64,000 nucleotides of DNA from Thalassia testudinum. Lineage: Eukaryota; Streptophyta; Magnoliopsida; Alismatales; Hydrocharitaceae. Location: positions 3,286,001 through 3,350,000 of the forward strand of contig JAZHRO010000022.1 in assembly GCA_037157565.1 (NCBI GenBank), in the 5' to 3' direction. The notes beneath the pieces were generated by a model. It saw nothing but the letters and a program-made list of their open reading frames with translations, ran no database searches and was not told where the DNA came from. The stretch's first letter is position 1. Each line of letters starts with the position of its first letter. Position numbers and translations under genes: made by a program. Positions 54,266 through 64,000 of this stretch are shown here, piece by piece.

Positions 54266-57200
54266 TATAATGACCAGAACCTATTTACCGAAGTCATTTT
54301 TAGGCTAAGTACGTCGAGACAAATCCATCGGTGCTCTTTGAGTGGGAATCAAGTTAGTAAAATTCAAAAATTTAAAAATTATATTTTTAATCATACAGAC
54401 TCATCCTTGGAAAACATATCCGACAAATGTCTCATTAAATTTCCTTTATCGTAAGTTTTTAAACGATATCTATTTTGTAAAACTTTAAATTTAATGATTA
54501 AAGTTATGTAAAAAATATAAAATTACTTACGAAGATTTTTAGATAAAATAATAAGTAAATAATAATAATTATTATTATTATAAAACAAGCAAATAAAGGT
54601 CGGTGGTTTGATTATACGTAATGAGGTTGTTACGTCAATGATTATTTAAGGAATTAAGAGATAAATGTCGTTACGTTATCTTTGTAAATAAGACAGAGAG
54701 ATTGAGTAGGATTAGATTTCGGTTGTTGACGGATGGTTATAAAGAGAGAAGGAGTGGGATGGAGAGAGAGAGAGAAGTGGTGCAAATCTCGAGGTCGCTA
54801 GTACGTGCGAGATTTCCATGTTAAAATTGATTTATGTTTTGATATGTTAAGGGTCAAATGACGTTCGTTTCTCGTATTCCCACACTCATGGGAACCGTCT
54901 CTTCACGAACTATACGAAAGTTTTAAATTTGATTTCGGGAATCATTTCTTTCGTGAAAATTTTCATTGAAACTTATGACATTTTTTATCCCCCATGAATC
55001 TTGGCGTTGATCTAGCCTCGGAGAGAGTACGAATAGACAGGGCCCTAGAATGGTGAAAGAGAAACAATGGATGCATATTTCAGAGTCATCGTGACCTTTC
55101 GGTGACATTAGGTAAAGTAATCTCTCTCTTCCATGTAGTTTATCTACATAGTGATTTTCTTCGTCTATTGCACCGTTTAGTGTGCGTTCTTGCCTCTTGC
55201 TGAGATCGGACCCATTTGTGTATTTCTTGTTGCTCTGGGTACTGGAATATTACATATATTGATGAAAATCAAGTTGACTTGGAATGTGAATAATCGGAGT
55301 AACATTGTTAACTGCTAGATTAAAAGAAGTTGATGACAAATTAGTTGATAATTTTCATGAAATGAATTATAAAGTAATTAAGCTTCTTGAATATGGTCTT
55401 AACATCGCATGTGAGAAATGAATTTCTGTTTTGAGTAAAACTGATGATGTAAACACGTTTATATTATATAAACTGTTTATTTACGTGTCTTCTTAGGCAT
55501 AAAATTGCATCACATACTATAAATATTCCATAACATACATTATCTTGCATTTAGGTTAGTCTGTATAAAATGTAGGTTAATTATCTTCTTTTATAGTCAG
55601 GGACAAGGCAACTTGTTAATGGGGCCTTAGATCGAAGATCCAACCATACGGATCTGATCAGGGTGACAATTGGAGTTCAACGACTCCAAGATCGCCCTAA
55701 TCGGACATCCATAGCACCAGATAGAGACCGAGGAAGCCTAAAGATCAAGGGCCAAGATGGTGCCAACCCACACTTCAGACAAAAAATCCAACCACATGGA
55801 TAGGTTCGAATCGATGATTGCAGCCTAACGGTGCGAAAATCGGTCAAATCCGACATCCGTGGCACCATCTACAACACATAGAAGATGGATAACCAAGATG
55901 GCACCATGTGGTGCCATCTCAGCTGCCCAATCGGCCCTATGGACTCGCAGTTGCATTTCTAAAGGCAAAGGCATGGGCGATCTAGGCTGTTGGATCATGA
56001 TCTAACGGCCACGATCGCGCGTGCCTAATTCCTAAACGCGACAAAGTCAAGGCCTCAACGCAGTGGTTGCACCCCTGTGGGCGACACAGGGGTCGCGCGT
56101 TCGAGCCTTGCTGAGCACCTCAATCCAGCTGGGGCACGGGGCACATTCAATTCGGCCGTCAGATGAAGATCATGCACACGAGAAGTGAAGACGTGGTGCA
56201 AAGAGGAGCGTTGATCGTGTACGCACGCGATGACGCGAGTCTGCACGCCTCATCGCACGCACGGGCGCGCGACAGGGGCATTTGAACCGGCACTGTGGGG
56301 TGAGATCTTGACCGTCCGATTTCATGATTGGACGGCTGATATCGCCCAAATGTGGGAGTGCATTTTAGGCGTGGAAGAGGAGCGGGTGAGCGTACCGCGC
56401 CCACATGTCGTCCACGATCGGCCTGTAGCGACGTTTATGTCTGTCGTTAAAGGCCCCTCTTTAATGTTTTTGAAGTTAAAATGTCCAAAATGCCCCAAAT
56501 CGTTGCAACTATAAAAGGAGACCCCTACCCTACGAATTTTTCATCCCTTCTTCTCTTCTCTCACCCCGTCCAAAGTTCTAAGAGCTTGTCTTAAACTCGG
56601 GATGCTCCCTTAGAGTAGAAATCATAATTTTTCCACCTTTGTCCCCCTTCGTGGAGTATCCAGCGGTTGTCCTCTCTTTGCATTCGGGAAGCAAATCTCG
56701 CGACGACGACGACGTACTGTTTCGTTCCCATTCCTCCCTCTTCGTCCTCCTTCCCACTCCATTCCCCATCTTCTAGGCGTCGTCCCGTTCGGCTCGTCCT
56801 CCAAGCGACCGTCGAGGAGGATACTCCTCTCTCCATTCTTTTTATTGCCTTCTAGAGTAGATTTACTGTTTTCTAGTATAGATTTTTCGCTTTCTAGTCG
56901 TAATGAGTAGTGCAATGAACAACTTATGATAATGAAATCCATGTTTATTCTACATCCCTTTTGCTTTTATTTGTAATATTTTCTCTCTCTTCTATTTATT
57001 ATTTGTTAAATAGATAGCTTTTGACCAGCTATTTTATTTCATGACAAACAAAATAAATACGTATTTTTAATCAAACGTCCGCCTCCCTGTGTTCGACCCG
57101 AAACTTCTTTATGGATTTTCGGTATAAATTTTATCTGTTGAACGAATTCCTTCACAACTCGAACTACGACGATGGGTTTTCGAATCCAACTACGAATGCG

Positions 57201-58278
57201 TAATTTTTCGCTCTCAACAACTGACATTATTAAGATGGTTAAAATATAAATTGATTGGAACCCCGATCAGAAATTGAGAATTTTCAGGAAACGGATAAGT
57301 TGGAAGATACTATGAAAAAGTGTTAAATCTGGAATTAATAATGCGAAATTATTAAGGATGATTGAATGGATGAAAATGAAAGATACAGTTATCTGAAAAT
57401 AATTAAATAATTAGTACGACGGATATGTCAGGAAAATTAAAAGGATTAGATAACTAGTTTCAGCTTGCTACTTGTCGGATTTTGGTTGTAGCTTTGGTCT
57501 TTTCAAACTGGTTCTGGGTTGGTTTAGGGAGTTGCAGGCCTTCCTACGACTCTTTGGTTAGGCTTAGCAGTCAACTGGGATAGTAGATTTGCAGGGCTCG
57601 AGGTTTGGAGCAGTTCTTTTAGCTGGTGGGGGGGTCATTGGCTATCTGTGGCTCAATGTACATAGTGCGTGTACATGTTCACACCATACGATGTAGTCAC
57701 CACCTCTTTTTGTAATGACCCCAGGGTGATGGAGAGCAGTGACTCGATGGGTATAAGCAGTCTTCTCGGTTAGGAGGGTAGCTTATACCAGTCTTGTGCT
57801 GTGGGAAGTTACACGAAATTGTCTCGTGCCCTAAGACGTCGACTAATAATTTGTGAACTATAATAAATCGGGCTTCCAATATATGAAACAGAATCGGATA
57901 ATGAGATATATAATAAATGAATTAATTAAATCTATAGTACCCATTTTCTCATGTGCTCGGTTACTATTACATTCTATTATTGTTGTTTCTATTCTACTCA
58001 GTTTTTACTGACGTGTATTTGGGTTCTATACTCAGGTATACTTGGCTGTTCACAAGGAGATTTCCATTGTACATCAGCTTGGACCTACATACTACGATAA
58101 ATCTTCTGGCTAGTATTTAATTTATGTTCCTTTAATTTTTGCAATATGAATTGTTTGTTAGCTATATTTATATTTTATAATTATGTGTTGGGTGACTGCG
58201 ATCTTGTGAGCGAGTTGTACTGGTTGTCAACAGACGGCAACTCAAGCTTCGTAGATTGGTGGGACTCGGGTCATCACA
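54266..58278 (+). mobile_element. Chromovirus-like solo LTR (delta), with a nested LTR
   Basis: It starts TATAATGACC and ends GACTCGGGTCATCACA, flanked by a perfect TSD actcc (54261-54265 and 58279-58283). Own length is about 2.2 kb after removing 55445-57224. Its 3' part (CTACTCAG...TACTGACGTGT, TGGGACTCGGGTC) resembles the end of element A's LTR. The terminal TG has become TA. A TATAAAGAGAG box is near 54739. Confidence 0.82.
55445..57219 (+). mobile_element. Athila-type solo LTR copy J
   Basis: It starts TGATGTAAACACG and ends TCGCTCTCAACA, 1775 bases, with a perfect TSD actga (55440-55444 and 57220-57224). It shares the CTATAAAAGG box (56510), the TCCTCCAAGCGACCGTCGAG phrase (56797) and the overall plan with B's LTRs but is well diverged. 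It lies inside the delta LTR. Confidence 0.88.
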
Positions 58279-58283
58279 ACTCC

Positions 58284-59600
58284 CAAATGTCATTAGAGAT
58301 GATTGAGTCCATCTCATTGTGAATGACATCTTTCCAATGCTTAGCATCGGAGGAAGCCATGGCATTATAATAAGTGGGCAAATCACCCTTAATTTGGTAA
58401 GTAATAAAATTATTTCCCAAATCCTTGGCAATCTTTGGTCATTTACTTCTCCTCCGTTCAAAATCCTCTACTTCATTGAGTTTAGATTGAGAAGAGCTAG
58501 CCAACAAATTAGACATCCTTTCCAGTTGTTCAAGAATAGAACCAGATGTGGTGGCTAGACTATCTAAAGTCATATTTTGAGATAATATAGTTTTTATGGG
58601 GAAGACATCTTCAAAAAATGCAGCATTTTGAAACTCAACAATAATGTTGACATCTATGCCTGAAATGTCAGATTTTGTAACTAAAAATTTATAGGCAACG
58701 TAACCCAGAAAGACCGTGTCAACTGTCTTAAGACCAACCTTCTTCCTCTTGTGTTCTGGACAACTACCTTTATAAGAAAACCCCACACTTTGTGGTATTT
58801 TAGACTTAGTTTTGTCTTTTTTCAAATATCAAATGGACTACTTTCCTTATGGTTGAGGAGAACTCTATTGAAAATATGACATGTTGTGTTCAAAGCTTCC
58901 CCCTACATGTAAGGAGGTAATCCTGAGCTTTACAGGAGAGCGTTGACTATGTCAGTTAGGATTCTATTCTTTCACTCTACTATCCCATTAGATTACGTGG
59001 AATATGGGCTCGTAACTTCATGAAGTATATCAAAAGCTTGACACTGTTCATCAAATAAGTTGGACGTATATTCTTCTCTATTAGACCTTAATCTTGTAAA
59101 AGTTGTCCTAGTTTGTGTTTCTACTTGTTTCTTGAAGATAAAGGATTTAGTTAATGTCTCATCCTTAGACTTTAGTAAACATAGATAACAATGTCTACTA
59201 TTGTCATTTATAAAGGTGATAAAATATTTTTTATTGTCCTTAGTCAATACACCATTAAATACGTAGATATCCATCCGTGTGCACAAAATCTAATTAGAAC
59301 CTCTGTACCTCTAGTGGTATATAGAATGAAAAGGTTTCTTAGTTTGTTTAGCTTGCACATATATCTTACATTTCGTAGTTTTATCTATATTCACGAATCA
59401 TATTTAATTTCAGCATTCTTTTTAAAAAATTAAAATTTATATGACCCAATCTACCATGTCATATATTATAAGATTCAATATTATTACAAACAGACTGAAT
59501 TGAATGAAAACTAACATTATTCAAAGCATTTTTAGATGACACATCAATATCACATCTCCCTCTAAATAATAAATCAAAAAATGCTAAATAGTACCTCTTT
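58284..59600 (-). pseudogene. Ty1/copia integrase and start of RT (host copia fragment 1)
   Basis: Minus-strand order: zinc-finger region near 59480 (RLGHINF), core with YFITFINDNSRHCYLCLLKSKDET, then NGIVERKNR near 58965 (catalytic Glu kept), CHIFNRVLLNHKESSPF, VGLKTVDTVFLGY, and the RT start NAMASSDAKHWKDVIHNEMD at 58350. Many stops and frame changes are present. The lineage looks closest to Ivana/Oryco or Tork copia elements, by memory of family landmarks only. The frame is cut at 58283 by the delta LTR. Confidence 0.85.
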
Positions 59601-59900
59601 CCTAAATGATTTTACGTCTCAATATAACAACTTTATTACATTTAAAGTTTAACTCGAAACCCTTTCTAATCAATAAAGAACCAGAAAGAACATTCTTCTT
59701 TACAACAGGAATGCACAACACCCTACACAGCGTCCATACTTGCCCCGAGGAAAACCTCAAGTTCACGTGTCTGAATTCTAGCACCTTGGTTGTTGAGTTG
59801 TTCCCCATCTTCATAGTCCCACTACTGTAGGCTTGATAGGAAGAAAAGAATGATGTATTAGTACAAATTTGTATATTGGCTCCAGCATCCATGAGCTATT
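59601..59900 (-). pseudogene. Ty1/copia protease (host copia)
   Basis: Minus-strand translation LMDAGANIQICTN, then VLCIPVVKKNVLSGSLLIRKG. The latter is the conserved copia protease C-terminal block (L-VP-L-NLLSV-L). The active-site D-S-G reads D-A-G here. It follows the gag zinc knuckle in the usual order. Confidence 0.82.
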
Positions 59901-61160
59901 TAGTAGGATCGTGAATAACATAGAGTTTGGGTTTTACTGAGACATACCCATCACTATGCTCGATCTCCTCGGTGATCACATTCACCTGAGGATTCTCCTC
60001 TGTGGTCTTCTCTTGAGCTTTGTTAGAAGGACAATCCTTTTTCTAGTGCCCAACCTGTTCACAGTGTTAGCATGAGCCATTTTTGAATTTTTTCTGGATC
60101 TTGGGTTTGACTTTTGTTTTGTTTTCATTATTCTTTTTTTTATTCTTATTGCCCTTAGACATCATGACATTCACTTTAGACTCTACAGGCATTACAAGTT
60201 TCTGTTTCCTATGCTCTTCCTCAATAGCAATGACCATCATCAATTGTCAAGAGAAATCTTTTCCTTTTTATACTTGAGTCTTCCCGAAGCTCTTTCAAGA
60301 TTTAGGGCTAGTTTACTTGGGGGGTTAACTCATCTTTTGGAGGGTTAACCCCATTTGCTTGAGGGGTTAACTCCTATAATCTTAACACCTATTTTGGGGG
60401 GTTAACACCTATTTTGCTAACACTAGTTCTAAGGGGTATTAGCAAAACAGGTGTTAACTTCGTAACTCCACCACACACAAAATCCACTCTACAGGAACTG
60501 GTGTTAACACTGGTTCAAGTAAACACTGTAAAAGTTAACACTACAGCCTAACACTTTTAAGTAAATAGAAACTGATGTTAACACCACCCTGCAAGTAAAT
60601 AGAAATGAAGGTTAATACTAGTTTCACATTTTTTAACATTAATTTCCTAACCCGTGAAGTAAACTAGCCCTTAGGAAATTTCTCAATAATGGACATGACT
60701 TGAAACTTCTTAGGAAGTTTCATCTCAGCCTCTGTTAAACCAAGGAGTAATAACAAAAATTCGTGTGCCTACTCCGATATAGATTTACCCATAACCATTT
60801 GGAATTTCAAGAATTTTGCGACAGAATATTTTTCAATACCAAGATCTTCATTATTATACTTTTTGTCTAATTCCTCCCGTAGTCTCTTCACAACGTACGT
60901 GGATGTGTTGTATACATTAAACAACACATTGGATAAAGCTAATAAGATGCTGTCATGAAAAATATGATTGCATTCATTCCACTCATCCACTGCTTTTTGG
61001 TGTTTAGGAATGATTTTCCCTTATCCAAAATTGGCTATTCAACTTGCAATGCCGAGATCAACCAAATGGTGGTCAACCAAATCCTTATGTGTTATTTTCA
61101 ATGCTTAAATTCTAACCACCAAACATTTTGGGCATACCAGATAAGTCTACTCATGATTTG
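59901..61160 (-). pseudogene. Ty1/copia gag (host copia), split by a MITE
   Basis: Minus strand from about 61155: a LSGMPKMFGG-NFKHWK N-terminal block, DEWNECNHIFHDSILLALSNVLFNVY, LREELDKKYNNED and KFLKFQMVMGKSISEY, all typical of copia gag. A CCHC knuckle is near 60040-60076 (C-X2-C-EQVGH-X4-C), in which two Trp codons are now stops. A Tourist-like MITE interrupts the frame at 60305-60670. No gag ATG could be fixed. Confidence 0.82.
60305..60670. mobile_element. Tourist-like MITE (PIF/Harbinger type)
   Basis: Perfect 14-bp terminal inverted repeats GGGCTAGTTTACTT, with a 3-bp TSD tta on both sides (60302-60304 and 60671-60673). Length is 366 bp with no coding capacity. The TTA target and GGGC-type ends are those of Tourist MITEs. 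The interior carries about eight GTTAAC sites, most within GGGTTAAC or GTGTTAACAC. Confidence 0.9.
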
Positions 61161-62260
61161 AAAGTCATTGTCATCATCATAGATATTATAGATCTACGCG
61201 ATATCTTCTCTAATATTGTTGAAATAAATGCATATATGAAATAAATAAATAAAATCATATGTATTTCCAACAATTTTGCGTAAATAAAAAATATTAAATC
61301 AAGTAAGTTAACCATGAAATGATAAGATTCAGAATAAAATAAAGAACAAATAACATGTTATAGCATAAATAAATAAAATGAAAATAGATTAGATATTACT
61401 CCGATTGAAGCACCTATGAAGGACTTCTCTTAGAGAATGTATCACCTCTCACAATATCGATGCGTCAGGACTTGACGAACTCCTCTCGGGATGTGATGAT
61501 TCACCTCTAAGATTTGGTGCATTTTGAGCTTAGACACTCTCGAAAATCATCTTAGAAGAACAAAGCTGAGGTAATTTCATTGACCAATTTGGTTGATTGA
61601 CCAAATTCCAGATTGATTGATCAATTTAATTGGTTGATCAATTAATTATCTCACGTGAATCACTCTAAAAAATCTTGTGTGAGGTCAAAAAATTTAATTG
61701 GAGATTGATCTACCAATCTTATGTCGAATAAATGAGCTTACAAAAAGAGAGATGAGAATGAGAGAGAGGGAGAGAGTTTATGATTCGACGTTTATGAAAA
61801 TTCATTAATTGATCGATCAAATTGGCTTATTAGTTTATCAAATCAATTGATTGATTGGATTGATCCATTGATCGATTAAAATAATTTGTTGACTAATTAA
61901 CTTTTTAATTGATCAATCAATTAATGAGATTTAAAAATATGCAGTAAAAATGTTCAAGTTCCAAATTTTAAATTTATTCTCACTGAGATGGGTTAGGTCA
62001 GGGTGCACTCACACCTGTGCGTGGTCCTCAATCTCTCTTGTTATTTACTACATAAGTCATGAGAGGTAAAAAACTTTCATATCTACCAAGAGATTTGTTC
62101 ACTTTCAATGTGTCACTAAAAATCTCCACAAAATCTTATTGATTTCAATATGAATTCTTACGTGACTACGTATCAATTGCATCCAAATTAATATAATTAG
62201 GCTTTAAAAATCAATAATAAGTTGTTGCGCTCTTGAAAGAATCAAGTTCTAATTAAAGAG
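61161..62260 (-). other. AT-rich region, probably decayed 5' LTR of the host copia
   Basis: By position this should contain the copia 5' LTR and primer site. A TTTCAACA terminus at 61217 (minus) is followed by ATATTAGAGA, a possible remnant of TGGTATCAGAG. No LTR start or second LTR could be found to confirm this. A cluster of TTGATCAA-type palindromes lies at 61590-61925. No gene is visible. Confidence 0.35.
61590..61925. repeat. Cluster of TTGATCAA / TTGATCGATCAA palindromes
   Basis: Repeated forms include GATTGATTGATCAATTTAATTGG, TGATCAATTAATT, AATTGATCGATCAAATTGG and TTAATTGATCAATCAATTAA (each read as separate short phrases). They give strong local self-complementarity in an otherwise unremarkable AT-rich stretch. 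Confidence 0.7.
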
Positions 62261-62277
62261 TTTTCCAAATTATAGTT

Positions 62278-63452
62278 TTTTCATTTCAAAGGAAGTTCCT
62301 TTCATTAATAGGGGTTGAAACCATACAAGTGATGCAAGAACAGAGGGAAACACCTCCACCCTACATGGGGAACAAAATTCAACTTAAGTCTAACACAAAC
62401 AGAAAAGAAGCATCACTATCATAGACTCCAAATAATGATCAGGAAATGAGTCACCGTGACATACTCAATGATACAACTGTGCTATTAGAGATTTCCTAGC
62501 CATAAGCACAAATAGGAAAATCAACCAAAGTTGGCACTAGTACCTTGCCCGACTAATCCCGATCATATGAAGCACAGATTTTTGCATGTCCCCCAAAATA
62601 TCATCAACCCCCTCAGGGAAGAACATTTTATCCTCCAAGGGAAGAACAAACATACCAACAATAAAGAAAAAACTAAATAAAAAAAAAAAAAACTAAAACA
62701 TACATCAAAATGATTGAACAACATATGAATCAGACCTCGACAAACAGGATTCGACCCAAGCATCAACCCAACCCCCAGGGACAAAAACGTTCATCCTCGC
62801 GCCAACCAACCACCACCCACGGCCAAAACTTCGACGTGCCCTCGCTGCCGACGACCCTTCGCCGTACTGACCGATCGAGCTTTATTTAATTTGGCTGCGA
62901 GACGCTCAGTCTCTCCACCTATGCAGCCTTTGCTTGAATCATAGGATTGGGGCGTCTGGAGGCCAACAACAAGCAGGACTAAGTGACAACCAAACCACGC
63001 GACTGTTTCGCAAACCGAAATCTGCTCGGAAACGCTGCACGGAGCCCGAGACCGTCGCATGACAGGCACAGCCTGCCTCCTCAGCGCCCACAGAGCCGAG
63101 ATCGATGACGCCACCCCGCCACTCTGCCACTCGCCATCGAGGATCCGTCGCTGCTACCCGACTCCACGCACACCGCTAGCCGCAACGAAGCTCAATAGGA
63201 CCAAGGAGGAGCTCGCCGTCCCCTGCTCACCCCGCTTGAAGGAGGATATGTCTGCTACTGCCTCGATGAAGACCCAACGCCGCAGCTCAGTAGACAGCTT
63301 GCATGTCGAGCTTAATGAACCTGAGGAAGGGAGGAAGCTCCGAAGAGAGTTGGGGGGGCCCTGATTAGCCACCGATGACCGATTGGGGTTCGTACCGATG
63401 CTGCTCGCTGCTTTCGCTGGAGGAGTGCGGGGGAGAAAGAGTGCAAGGGTCC
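62278..63452 (-). mobile_element. Retroposed insert (LINE-mobilised, 5' end at right)
   Basis: A 17-bp direct repeat, TTTTCCAAATTATAGTT, flanks it exactly (62261-62277 and 63453-63469). The left end on the plus strand is a short T run, that is, a poly(A) tail of a minus-strand transcript. This is the signature of target-primed reverse transcription by LINE machinery. The 1175-bp insert starts (minus strand) GC- and CT-rich like a 5' untranslated leader and ends in an AT-rich tail. I see no LINE endonuclease or RT. It could be a processed copy of a host transcript or an internally deleted LINE. Confidence 0.75.
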
Positions 63453-63469
63453 TTTTCCAAATTATAGTT

Positions 63470-64000
63470 AACTACTTCAAATAGAGGATCTTCTTTTTGT
63501 CCTCCCATATTTTTTGAAGAGTAGGCAATATTGTCCTTCCACTGAGGGGACATCAGCCTTGGATGCTTCACTAAATTTAAAGGTGGGGATTTATGTAGAA
63601 GGCCATTATATTTGGAGGTGCCAGGGATGGACTAGGGAGGCATGGGGAAAAGGTGAGAAAAGTCAGGCTGGTTTTAATATAATAGGAGGGAAAAAAAGGG
63701 GGTTTGACGAGTAGACTGACCAGCTCCCTTTTAATACAGTAGTATAGAAGTTCTATTTTAGCGTTATGCGTTTGCCTTCATTTCACAATGGCAATACTTG
63801 GCGCAGCGAGGGAGGAGAGAGAGAATGGGAGGAGAAATTGTTGTGGATAGGAAAAACTAAAGGAAAAACTGAATAAATATTTATATCACAGAGATGGAAA
63901 AAGGCAACAAAATAAAATTACTTATAATTCGCAGCTGTCAACACGAAAAGAGATGGGAAAAGGCACTCTAGTTAATATATATGCAGATGATCACAGGAAT
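63470..64000. other. Unassigned right edge
   Basis: No ORF, LTR terminus or inverted repeat could be supported. A purine-rich stretch (63655-63705) and the phrase CTCCCTTTTAATACAGTAGTATAG (62 percent AT, 63724 onward) stand out but were not assigned. Confidence 0.3.

Noticed and set aside
61217..61272. A 56-bp unit with TGTTG/CAACA ends as a mini DNA transposon
   Set aside because: No target duplication is present, and the ends fit ordinary copia LTR termini better.
62791..63372. Overlapping ORFs near the right edge as a host gene
   Set aside because: None shows a domain or dominant frame. The interval lies inside a retroposed insert bounded by a 17-bp direct repeat.

Overview
This window is plant nuclear heterochromatin built almost wholly from transposable elements. 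The evidence is Ty3/gypsy and Ty1/copia elements with plant-type tRNA-iMet and tRNA-Asp primer sites, Athila-type and chromodomain (Tekay/Del-type) polyproteins, a Tourist-like MITE, and no host gene that I can recognise. The species cannot be named from the sequence. Base changes are mostly C-to-T and G-to-A, as expected for long-methylated DNA, and every recognisable retrotransposon coding region is broken except one unfamiliar 440-codon ORF.

The layout is nested, and most levels are confirmed by 5-bp target-site duplications (TSDs). The oldest layer is one Ty1/copia element on the minus strand. Its gag, protease and integrase lie at 61160-58284, its reverse transcriptase at 54265-53416 and 50699-50609, and its RNase H at 2816-2230. 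Three insertions split it: a chromovirus-like solo LTR (54266-58278, TSD actcc) that itself carries an Athila-type solo LTR (55445-57219, TSD actga); a minus-strand solo LTR (50700-53415, TSD gtaca); and a 47.8-kb cluster (2817-50608). A Tourist-like MITE (60305-60670, TSD tta) sits in its gag.

The 47.8-kb cluster is the inflated body of a single solo LTR (copy E) of a roughly 2.6-kb LTR family that I call alpha. Inside E lie: (i) alpha solo LTR F (3662-34158, TSD gtccc), which holds a Tekay-type element A (5619-18865, TSD ctcac) and an Athila-type element B (19185-33788, TSD gtgac/atgac); (ii) alpha element C (34349-43591), a non-autonomous element with an unfamiliar 440-codon ORF and no gag-pol; and (iii) fragments of a SIRE-like copia element (43592-46361, minus) and an Athila-type element (46362-49088, minus), joined to C by a deletion. 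Element A carries a solo LTR of its own family in its 5' LTR (6727-9445, TSD cttgt). Element B carries a minus-strand alpha solo LTR (27903-30581, TSD cccag). The deepest chain is copia > E > F > A > solo LTR.

The left edge (1-2047) holds another alpha LTR (copy G) abutted by a minus-strand Athila-like LTR end. The right edge (62278-63452) holds a minus-strand retroposed insert with a 17-bp direct repeat.

The most unusual signals are: a palindromic module around AGACGTCT, often folded as a hairpin, shared by the LTRs of three unrelated retrotransposon lineages; a hairpin in alpha LTRs with paired base changes between copies; element C's ORF, which stands where gag-pol would be; and the reconstruction of one copia element across about 59 kb.
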